From the NCBI GenBank assembly GCA_022605955.1, contig JAKCOZ010000007.1, positions 28,799,491 through 28,863,490 on the forward strand: a stretch of DNA of 64,000 nt, in the 5' to 3' direction. A program made the translations under genes and the position numbers. Each line of letters opens with the position of its first letter. Position 1 is the first letter of the stretch. Under the pieces are notes generated by a model. It had not been told where the DNA came from. It made no database searches and worked only from the letters and a program-made list of their open reading frames with translations. Below, in pieces: positions 13,870 to 23,026 of this stretch. The DNA is from Rallus limicola. Taxonomy: Eukaryota; Chordata; Aves; Gruiformes; Rallidae.

Positions 13870-14540
13870 AGATTTTCATCAACCAACACCCCAAGCCCTC
13901 CTCAGAGATGCTCTCAATCCATTCCATGCCCAGCCTGGAGCTGTGTTTGGGATTGCCCTGACCCACGCACAGGACCTTGTGGAACTTCATACAGTTTACA
14001 CAGGACCACCTCTCACGCCTGTCAATGTCCTTCTGGAGGCCATCCCTTCCCTCCAGTGGGATGCTGCACACAGCTTGATCTCATCAGCAAACCTGCTCAG
14101 AGCACACTCAGTTCCACTGCCCGTGTCTCCAACAAAGACATCAAACAGTGCCGGTCCCACCATCGACCCCTGTGCAACACCACCTGTCACCAGCCTCCAC
14201 TTGGACACTGCGACTCTGAGTGCCACCATCCAGCCAAATCTTCATCCCCCAAGAGGTCCCTCTGTCAAATCCCTGGCTCTCCATTTCAGAGACAGGGATG
14301 CCATGTGGGACAGTGTCAAACAAGTCCAGGTAGATGATGTCAGCTGCTCTTCCCTTATCCACCAACACTGTAACCCAGTCATAGAAGGCCCCCAGATCAG
14401 TCAGGCATGGCTTTCCCTTTGTGAAGCCATGTTGGCTGTCACTGATCGTGTCCTTACTTTCCATGTGCCTGAGCACAGGTTCCAGGAGGATCTGCTCCAT
14501 GATCTGGCTGTGCACAGAGCTGAGACTGACAGGTTGGATG
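13870..14540 (-). repeat. CR1 LINE internal reverse-transcriptase fragment, minus strand
   Basis: Minus-strand frames carry the core of CR1 ORF2: SLSSVHSQIMEQILLEPVLR, then SDSQHGFTKGKPCLTDLGAF, IIYLDLFDTVPHGIP and, after a frame break near 14140, the region with FADEIKLC and VGQGNPKHSSRLG. Both ends are cut: no 5' region and no 3' terminus. It is a pseudogene fragment; its middle 600 bp are nearly identical to 29084-29683. Confidence 0.9.
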
Positions 14541-16314
14541 GCCAGAGGAACAGAACATCTAAAAGCAAAGTTACAGGAATGCAGAGATAGTGGGGAAGGC
14601 TCACACTGAACCCAGCATGGAGACACAGCACCATCCCTTCTACTTCCTCACCTTCACAGCTGCTCACTCTCATTTACAGAGCAACAGGTTCAACTCCCTC
14701 ATTCTGAGAGGCTGCTTCTAATTACTTCCACCATCGTAGAGGGCCACAGCATGATTCAGAGCAGAACAATCAAATCACCTCCAAAGTCTACTTATACCTC
14801 ACCTACTTTTGCATCTCATTCCCCTGTCTGACTCAGATCCATACCTTTAGAAGCCACAAATCTCTACTGAAGTCTTCATATTTCTTCATGGATTTTAACG
14901 GACATTTAGCACATCCAACCTATATAAAATTTTCATCCAGCACTGTAAAATACTACTGCCCTAATTCCTTGCATTTACATCCTTGATCCTGAAGAACTAA
15001 TTCAAAACATAGAGCTTGTTTTTAACTTGTTCCAGTTATTTATTTTGCTAACACCTCCCTTGCAGACCTTCTGCTATGTAAAATGTTACTGCTGCTTCCT
15101 TCTCTACACAGTCACTATGGAGTCGGTGTTCTGTTCCCAGTTAGTTATCCAGAAGATCATTTTTTCTATCTCAAATGTCTCATTTTAGGCTAATTACCTA
15201 CTCCTTACTTCTGTTCCCTGGTTGCTATTTTGGTCCTTCAGAAAAGTAGCAAATTAACAGTTTGAACGTTATTAGTGCAGGAAATGAAACTCAATCACGT
15301 GGTACTGTAGCAGGGTATTTAACTCTGTTTTGATTTTGGCTAAGTTTGCTATATGAAAGCTAAAAAACATAAAGGTGCCCAAAGCTTCCAAGGCAGAAGG
15401 TCCAACTGGCAATTTGCCAGATATGCAAAGGCTGAACAAGACTTGCATCCGTATTTACATAAATGCTGTAATCACCAGAGTTTAGACTGGAAATGAGCAA
15501 GTTCTTAGTCTAACCCCCAGTTTTCACACTCTTCTGACTTTCCAAAGCATTCACCTTAGCCTGAAATCCTCCACGCTAGGTCCGTATTTAGAGGATGTCA
15601 TTTGTTCTAACAGATCGAAGCACAGGCCTTCAGTAGGTTCCCAGAACTCATCACACAACAGCACGCAAGAATGAACTCAAGGAAGAAAAGAAATCGAAGA
15701 GAGCACCATGTGTGAGCTGCCACACATTAAACCCTTACACTACAGTTCTTGTCCAAAAGAGAAGCAGCCTGATTTGGGGAATAAAGGCGCTTTCAGATGG
15801 CAGAGTTAACGCAGAGCAGGCATGGTGTCCATTTACACCACACTCTGGCTGCTCCAGGCGAGCTATCGCTACAGGTTCTGACATGAAGAACTCAGCAGCA
15901 TCACTGGATCCTGTGACAGCCATGGGAAATGGGAACACCACTTCCCGTGACACGGTGGGGATCGGTCTCCATGTAACACCAAGTTTTGTGTGTTCTGAAC
16001 ACGAATCCTGGAGATCTTTGCCATACAGAAGGCCCATTGCACCAGGCTGTCCACAATAAAAACTGAGCAACTGCTTCAAGTGACTGTCCTGTCATGGCTG
16101 CAAGTTCTCCACTAAACCTGGGAAATCTTCAGTTCCTTCTGTGAAGTCAGCTATACCAAACATTTGTAATAATTTGGGGTTTTTTTCAGATTACAAGTTA
16201 AATAAAACCTGTATTATTTGCTATGACTAAACACGAGTAACTGCCAAACATTTGGAAAACCTGAGTGACCACAGAAAATTCCAGTCCAATAAGGACAACA
16301 AATAAGGAAATACT
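14541..16314. other. Intergenic, immediately downstream of EIF3H
   Basis: No gene or repeat recognised. Short opposing frames around 15712-16079 show no coding character. Confidence 0.55.
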
Positions 16315-16481
16315 AAAATATCATTAAAATTTGCCTTTATTTTTCTTACAGGAGAATTCTACAGAAACCAAGGTGAGACTTTTACAAGATTCTTTGCCAA
16401 TATACTAAATTTTCAAGAGGATCATGAACAGCATAAAACTGTAAATAACTTTCTCTGGAGAGGGCTACAAGCAGAGTTTCT
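16315..16481 (-). other. EIF3H: EIF3H 3' untranslated region (approximate end)
   Basis: Short 3' UTR of about 165 nt inferred from the TGA at 16482-16484 to about 20 nt beyond the AATAAA at 16341-16336. The exact cleavage site cannot be read from sequence alone; a longer alternative UTR is possible. Confidence 0.7.
16336..16341 (-). promoter_or_regulatory. EIF3H: EIF3H polyadenylation signal AATAAA
   Basis: Canonical AATAAA on the minus strand, about 140 nt downstream of the stop codon. It is the first canonical signal after the stop in transcript sense. Confidence 0.75.
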
Positions 16482-16579
16482 TCAGTTGTTGTAATCCTGG
16501 AGAGCCTGAGCCATGAAAAGCTTTCCCAGGTTCTGTGCATTGAACTCCTTAATGTTCTGGCAGTAGGTATTAATCTGAC
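16482..16579 (-). CDS. EIF3H: EIF3H exon 8, terminal coding exon
   Basis: Encodes the last 31 residues plus the TGA stop at 16482-16484. The translation begins [12 protein letters not shown] and ends [12 protein letters not shown], the conserved C-terminus of eIF3h, which lies in the helical region that packs the MPN subunits into the eIF3 core. The acceptor is a CAG just above 16579; the first two bases complete a Gly codon split with exon 7. No frame damage is seen. Confidence 0.97.
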
Positions 16580-17502
16580 CTGTGAATTGGACAGAAGAGC
16601 AAACCCTTGTCAGTTTTGAAATACAGAAAGACATCCTAGAACATCATTTTTTAAAAGCCAAATGTGCACGAACCGTTCAGGATTTCTAAAGAGAAGCAAC
16701 CAAGCAGCTTGACTACTCGACACTTTGGGATTTTACATTGTCAGTATTCCCAAACAGCTTTCATAGAAAGAAGAAACTAAATTAGCAGAATAGGTAAACC
16801 AGCATGCTCAAAACCCCCTTTATTTTCCTACAGATCCATTATGTAAAATTTCTGAAAAAGACATGGACAATAGGAGGACTAAGCAATTCCTGTTGCTGAA
16901 ATAAAAACCTAATCACATGAATTGTTCAATTTACTTGCCCTAGAAACACTACAAGACTGAATTTCAGTTTGTTTCTTATGCATCTGCTGCCCCTATTAAA
17001 GTATTTGTAACAAATATTTTCCAGTAGCAGATTGGAAATTGTGTTACTCCCGTTTGACATATTGCTAGCCTTTTTTTCACCTAATATTTCACTTCATTAG
17101 CTATTTCAAAAATCATCAGGGTATCAAGACTTGTCAGTGCTTTACAAATCAAATGTGCCCATCAAAACATTTTTATACAAGTACTGCTACAAGGGAAATA
17201 GCAAAACATGAAGCCAGTTTAATCAAAATTAAGACTGTTTAGAAGGCAAATAAACTCTCAGTTTAATACTCTATTTGAAAAGTTTTTGAATGCCTCAGAG
17301 ACAAAAGAGCTAAGTTTTATTCTGTATCCACAAACTTTACTTCATCTGAGTTGAAGTGGATGCTTTCAATTCTTCCCCTGACTATGGTAAAAGAACAAAT
17401 GAAGAGAGCACTTTGGCTGAAGACTCTTTTTTCCCTTTAAGTATAACCGTTTGCAATCCCTCCTCTTAGAAGAGATGATTCATTCAAAGCCATCACTTTC
17501 AC

Positions 17503-17538
<36 letters not shown>

Positions 17539-18998
17539 TGCTACGTTTTTAACCTATGCTAAAGCTGAAAGTTTAAGCATTTTAATGCTGCTAGGATTCA
17601 TTAACTTATAGAAATTATCACAACAATTTTTAAAGACACTGGGAGGAATAATAAACCAAGAACATTATTTCTTCTAAATGCGGCATTTATTAGCAGAGTG
17701 ATAAAGTACTGATATTAAAACAATCTCTCAGTCACTACCACTAAGAGTGGTACTTCAAATTCACTCTTCTGTACACTAAATTACCAGGACTTTGCATTGA
17801 TTTTCCCTCAGTACAAAACAAGGTGATAACTAACTGATCCAAAAAGCCAGCCACAGTTAAACAGTTTGGTGTCTCATGGCATTTTCCTAATTTACTTAAC
17901 AGGGTATCTAGGTTTTCTACTCTCTGTTACCATTGTGAGTTCACAGATATTTTTCCCTTGCCAGGAGGCACAGGACAGGCACCAACTTCTGTACCGAACT
18001 GTGAATATGTACCGCAGCACACCAGGAAACTGAAGAGATCAGGGTGTGGGGGGACAACCACAAATACCTATGCTTTGCTACCCTTTACATTTTCATTCAC
18101 CTGGGGGTGCAGGAAGATGGGATGTTTTCCCTAAAAGTCTCACCACAGAAATCAAAGACAATATCCCAATTCTGTGTAAAATTAAGAATATCTTTCAGCT
18201 GCTGCAACAGCCAGTTCAACACCTCAGGGTGTCGTTGGTAAGCCAGGGCTGCAGGCAACTGCTCCCAATCAGTAGTTCCAGTCCAAACTGCTTATTCCTG
18301 GCACTTGTCCATACAGTCCCCTAACTTGTGGGGCAGAGGGAAGAGTTGGGGTACAAGTGCAGGGAGCAGCTTATTGACTGCAGTAGCTGCTACACTGGTT
18401 TGCACAGAAAGCCTGTTCTGTGGGGCACTTCTCCCATTCAAAGTCCCATTTCACCCTTTCAGAATGGAGCCAGAAGAGGCTCTGGCTGCCTCTCCTGCCC
18501 TTTCCTGCCAACCCAGGAGGCACAGACGGTCAAGCTGGAGCTAGGTACCACAGCAAAATAAGAAATAAAGGGAGAAAATCTCCATAGATCAAGTTTAAAG
18601 CTTTATGTAGCCATTCTGATTAAATACAGTGGCTTGCTTTCTAACAAAATATGCATGCTCTGATCTGCATGAGTACCATGCCTATGCTGCTCACTGAGAT
18701 GGCTTAAAACTCTTCTACACATGGAAGCCTGCTTTCTAACAGAGGCTTGGACTGCCTGCCAGCAATAGCGTGTGTTTTCTTAGCTACTATTTTTTTTAAT
18801 ACTTCAGACATGAGGGTTGTAGATTTGGTTGAAACCACTGCCTTTAACCAAATACAGGATGGTATTAGGCCAAAACATCACACCATAACAGGCAAGGTAA
18901 TAAGAAATTAAGATCCCTTCTAAGGTAACAGCAGCACTTTATCCCAAGCTGACACTTGCATGTAAAAAGATGAGCTCAAGTGGCTGCTAGAACATTAC
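16580..18998 (-). other. EIF3H: EIF3H intron 7
   Basis: 2.4 kb; contains the (AC)15 repeat. Nothing else recognised. Confidence 0.85.
17506..17535. repeat. (AC)15 microsatellite
   Basis: Thirty bases of uninterrupted AC in EIF3H intron 7; likely length-polymorphic. Confidence 0.98.
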
Positions 18999-19131
18999 CT
19001 GCAATAAGGAGTGACTCCATTCTTGCAGGTGGCTGTGGTGGTTTAAAAAGCTTATTGATGTCCTCTTCAGGAAGAGGGGCTTCTCCTCGGCTTTGACGCT
19101 GTATGTTTTCTTGTTGACGTCTCTGCTGGTA
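18999..19131 (-). CDS. EIF3H: EIF3H exon 7
   Basis: A 133-nt exon that starts in phase with TAC ([14 protein letters not shown]) and ends with the first base of a Gly codon. It encodes a Gln/Arg-rich stretch, then [19 protein letters not shown] and MESLLIAG. The acceptor is TTTTCAG and the donor is GTAATG. This is the hydrophilic linker between the C-terminal helices of eIF3h. Intron 7 to the left is 2.4 kb; intron 6 to the right holds the provirus. Confidence 0.97.
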
Positions 19132-20992
19132 CTGAAAATAAAGCAACAGAATCAGAACATAACAGGACTTACAAAACAGCTAAAAGTCTTTCATTTCAGG
19201 TGCTCTTTACCTAGCCAGCAAGTATCTTTTAAAAATGACACTTAATGCCACTCAGGTTATTTCAAGTAATGTAAATGCAATTCAGTTTCTTTCAATTCAC
19301 AGGTAACAACTATTTCCCCCACTTCACCTGTTTAAGGTGCCAGCTTGAAGTGCTGGAAAATTTTATGGCATTGATGGGGTGGAGTTCATTTTTTAGGATT
19401 TATTTTATTTCAGAGAGATACTGTATCTGATGGAAAAAACACAGCACGGGAAAGAAAAGCTTCCACTTCCCCAAGCAAAAAAGGAAATCAAGGGAATATG
19501 TAGGTATGAGAAAACGTTACTTCAGTTCTACAAACCAGAAATCCTCAATTTTATGTAAGTTAAACGTCAGAACAGTATCAATGTGAAAGGGGAAGAGAAC
19601 TTGATTAAACAAGGTATTTTGTACCAAAGAAATACTACTTTAAACTGAGAACAAAGTGGTGGCTGAAACAAAGCATAATGGCTCATTTTTCCATTCAGCT
19701 ATTCTTAGCACTTTGATGTCATTTCTTTCTGGGTTACCAGAGGATACCCTAGTGTAGTAGTTTGTGAAGATTCTTCTGCAGACTTGTGCTTGCCTTTGCC
19801 ATGTAGATTACTCAAACTTTGTACAACTTATGGCAGACCATTCCTTCAGGCATTGAGCAAGCATTCGTTCCTGCAGAAGTGCATACATTCAGAAACATGT
19901 ATGTGAGATTTCGCACTGTCTGTCGCAGCCAGGAATTGACTGTCTAGAAGCCAGCACACTCAACACAAAAAAACCTTCAAAATGGACAGGCCAAGGAGGA
20001 CAACGGTGTTTTCTCTCATTTGCTTCAATATATCTGTGCATAAGAGTCTGAAAACAGTTCCTACTTGGTGGCATACTCAAATGAAGTTGTTTTTCTTCCC
20101 AGTAGTAGTGACAAATACATGGTTTTGGACAACGTTAAAAATAAAATCTTAAATGCCCATATTTGTATGTAAATTGAATGTAGTTTCTTCTTTCTTTGCA
20201 TTACCCCATTCACTTCTCAGCAGTCAGCCTATTATTCTCTATTGAAATGGCTTGCTCTTAATCACAATTGCTCCATTTTAAAAACGACGTTAAGACCACT
20301 AACAATGCTGCAGCGAACCACTACTAAAGCAGCTATAGATAGTAAAGAAATTAAGTGAGACACCATGGAACCTACTTTGCTCTGCTTTTCAAAATAAACA
20401 GATCCCTTGTTATTAACAAGAACCTTTGAAGCAGATGCCATCTTTCTATTCAAATTAGGCAGCAGAGGAAAATAAATGTTCTGAAGATAACACACATGGA
20501 GCTTCTATGTCCTCAGAAATTACAAAGCCAGGAGAAACACCACTGACTATGTGCTGCTTCTCTAAATTATTCCCTGTTCAAGCTACACTGTAGCGAAGAA
20601 AGGCTATTTTGATTTTAAAGTAGTCAGTGATGAAGCATTTCACATGAACCACAGGTGCTCTTTTTAATAATTAGCTACTTTGTGTAGCAATACCTGCAAT
20701 ATTTTATCTTTAAAGTGGCCTGGCCCATTTTCATTTGGCTGGTACTGAATCCTGTCATATTTCTGTCTGTTAAATTAAAGAGTTCAAATGCATTCTTCAT
20801 GCAGGTACTTCGTGAGTAAGCAAGAAGTTAATTTATCACGGGAAGTGAATTGCATTCACTAAGCTCTGCTTTCCAGGCTTCTAATTCATCCTCATAGTCC
20901 TTTTTTCCAATTTACCAGCATTCTTCTATAATTAGGCACAATGTTACTTTATCAAATGCAGCAAGAGCAAATAAAGTAATACTATCTCCAAA

Positions 20993-21090
20993 TCACAGAA
21001 CGCTTGAGGTTGGAATGGACCTCTGAAGGTCACCTTGCCTGACCCCTCTCTTAAAGCACAAACACAGATGCAGGTCGCCAGGCTCAGTAT
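20993..21090 (-). repeat. Short CR1 3' end fragment, minus strand
   Basis: Plus strand aatcacagaacgcttgaggt followed by tggaatggacctctgaaggt is the CR1 3' terminus in reverse. The provirus inserted about 45 bp beyond it. Confidence 0.7.
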
Positions 21091-21129
21091 TCTCTAATCA
21101 AACCATCTTGGATTTTACAGAGGCCCTTT

Positions 21130-21134
21130 GGTAT
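21130..21134. repeat. Target-site duplication, left copy (GGTAT)
   Basis: GGTAT directly abuts the TG at 21135 and is repeated directly after the CA at 28007. A perfect 5-bp duplication shows both ends of the provirus are original. Confidence 0.9.
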
Positions 21135-21177
21135 TGTCGTGGTTTCACCCCGGCTTGGGCCGAGATCCACGCAGCTG

Positions 21178-21203
21178 CCTGCTCCTTAAAGTAAAAGAGC
21201 AGG
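21178..21203 (-). other. LTR hairpin (7-bp stem, 12-nt loop)
   Basis: Inverted repeat CCTGCTC (21178-21184) and GAGCAGG (21197-21203); the same hairpin is in the other LTR at 27460-27485. It lies in the U5 part, next to the long pyrimidine tract. Confidence 0.75.
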
Positions 21204-21308
21204 AGAAAAGGGAAAAAGGGGAGGGGGGAAACAAGGGAAGGGAAAAGGAAGGGGCAAATAACTCCAAAACCAAGAAACTAAGAGGCCCGTGGGTTGGGAT
21301 AAGGATAG

Positions 21309-21314
21309 TTTACT
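21309..21314 (-). promoter_or_regulatory. Variant polyA signal AGTAAA in 3' LTR
   Basis: AGTAAA on the minus strand followed by a CTATCCTTATCCCAACCCACG context. No AATAAA exists on this strand of the LTR. AGTAAA is a known weak variant; the assignment is inference. Confidence 0.4.
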
Positions 21315-21725
21315 AAGATAACAGAAAAATAAAATATATACAATGCTAACAGGACTATAGAGCAAAAGAATATGAAAATATTGATACACAATGCAGTTTC
21401 TCACCGAACCACACAACTCAGGCCGTACCACCCAGAGCCGTCCCGGAACCCGACCGTCCCCCAAGACCCTCGCGTCCCGGCCGCTCGCGTCCCGGAACCG
21501 CCGCCCCTTCTTCCTCCCATCAGCCCCCCTTTATCCTGGGCAGGACGTAATTGGCATGGAATACTCTCTTTGGCCCATCTGGGTCACCTGTCCTGGCATT
21601 GACTGTCTGACTGCAACTAAAAACATCAGGGTGTTATCAGCACTGCTTTCATTTTAACTCCCAAACACAGCATTCCATCCGCTGCTACAAATGAAATTAA
21701 CTCTATCCTGACTGAAACCAGGACA

Positions 21726-21741
21726 TTATCCACCCCTTATT
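21726..21741 (-). promoter_or_regulatory. Polypurine tract
   Basis: Minus strand reads AATAAGGGGTGGATAA and runs directly into the TG of the 3' LTR. It is purine-rich with two T interruptions, in the position where plus-strand DNA synthesis starts. Confidence 0.7.
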
Positions 21742-22222
21742 CCATACCATTTACGTCATGACCAGATCCAACCATTTCTTTTGGGTACAACCAATGTTTC
21801 AGACACACATATCTGCATCACTCCCCTAGTCCATGGATCATTCTTCTGAGTTTTGTTGAGTAAATGATTTAGTCCATGACTTTCAGGCTTCATTCGTTGT
21901 AACAGTCTCTCATGGTGTCAGTATGCGCCATTGGATCGTTGCATACTGCATCTCGGGCTCTCGACCAATGCATCTGACATGGTCCATGGTCATGGTCTGT
22001 GAATCAAAAGTGTTCATTTTCAAAGGGGAAGAGGAAAAAGTTCTTGTGATGGTAGGTCTTGATCCCATCATCGTGGCAGTCTTCCTTCATTGACGTGTAT
22101 GTTTCCGGCTGTAACTCCATTGGTACAACACACAACAACAATTATATATACAGAAATTAAAGTAATAATGTATATATTGTAATGGGTTATTTAGCACTTA
22201 TTATAATACAATTTCTACCTTA
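21742..22222 (-). other. Proviral untranslated tail, no env
   Basis: About 480 bases between the integrase stop and the polypurine tract. No frame of useful length and no env, dUTPase or accessory gene is visible. Part is AT-rich (about 22140-22215). Confidence 0.75.
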
Positions 22223-23026
22223 CTAATTACATTGGCTATTCTCACCTAAAATCAAATCCCTTTGAGGTACACATCGAGTTTCTCCATCCTTCTGCATTAC
22301 CCACCAAGTAGAACCAGGTCCTTGAGCAAAAACAATTCCCGACATAGGTTTACCTTTACCTGAAGCAGGGATGACCCAAACTGTCTTCCCTAATATACTT
22401 TTCATGTGCACCACTGGGACTCTGTCTCCTTCTACAGTACATGGAAATTTTGACTGGGCAGGGCCAGCCCGATTGGTAGAACCCCTAGAGTTAACTAACC
22501 ACGTGGCTTTTGCCAAATTTGTATCCCAATGTTTGAATGTTCCACCACCCATTGCTTTCAGGGTGGTCTTTAAGAGTCCATTATATCGTTCAATTTTCCC
22601 AGAGGCTGGTGCATGATAAGGAATGTGGTACACCCATTCAATGCCATGCTCTTTGGCCCAGGTGTCTATGAGAGCATTTCGGAAATGAGTCCCGTTGTCT
22701 GACTCGATTCTTTCTGGGGTGCCGTGTCGCCATAGGACTTGCCTTTCAAGGCCCAGGATTGTATTCCGGGCAGTAGCATGGGGTACCGGATATGTTTCTA
22801 GCCAGCCAGTGGTAGCCTCCACCATTGTAAGCACATAGCGTTTGCCATGGCGGGTTTGTGGGAGGGTGATGTAATCAATCTGCCAGGCCTCCCCATATTT
22901 ATATTTCATCCACCGTCCCCCATACCAAAGCGGCTTCAACCGCTTCGCCTGCTTAATTGCGGCACACGTCTCACATTCATGGATAACTTGTGCAATAGCA
23001 TCCATGGTTAAGTCCACCCCTCGATC
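22223..23026 (-). CDS. pol: Pol: integrase region downstream of the in-frame TGA
   Basis: Continues the Pol frame directly after the TGA at 23029-23027 and ends at a stop at 22225-22223. From the GTG at 23017: CETC (15-18) is the second half of the HHCC zinc-binding motif; the catalytic core has Asp48 (WQIDYI), Asp107 (ESDNGTHF) and Glu143 (GKIERYNG), with the D-x35-E spacing of retroviral integrases; residues around 210-257 look like the SH3-like DNA-binding end. The core is intact, but the TGA separates the two halves of the zinc motif, so this copy should not make a full Pol unless the stop is read through. No ATG lies at its start. Confidence 0.9.
   Translation of the reverse strand, partial: DRGVDLTMDAIAQVIHECETCAAIKQAKRLKPLWYGGRWMKYKYGEAWQIDYITLPQTRHGKRYVLTMVEATTGWLETYPVPHATARNTILGLERQVLWRHGTPERIESDNGTHFRNALIDTWAKEHGIEWVYHIPYHAPASGKIERYNGLLKTTLKAMGGGTFKHWDTNLAKATWLVNSRGSTNRAGPAQSKFPCTVEGDRVPVVHMKSILGKTVWVIPASGKGKPMSGIVFAQGPGSTWWVMQKDGETRCVPQRDLILGENSQCN

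Larger units (their letters stand above)
21135..21725 (-). repeat. 3' LTR of the provirus
   Basis: 591 bp, matching the 5' LTR at a constant offset of 6,282 with no difference seen by eye. It contains a TATA-like GATAAA (21535-21530), a 12-bp CpG-rich direct repeat ctcgcgtcccgg at 21469 and 21484, an AGTAAA at 21314-21309, a long tract that is pyrimidine-rich in viral sense (about 21258-21204), and a hairpin at 21178-21203. Confidence 0.95.

Noticed and set aside
13718..14590. 290-codon plus-strand frame
   Set aside because: It runs antisense through the CR1 reverse-transcriptase fragment; the minus strand has clear RT motifs.
21327..21340. AATAAA-type motif on the plus strand in the LTR
   Set aside because: It is on the wrong strand for both the provirus and EIF3H.
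21372..21657. Plus-strand frames repeated exactly at 27654-27939
   Set aside because: They are duplicated only because both LTRs are the same sequence; they are antisense to the provirus and not coding.
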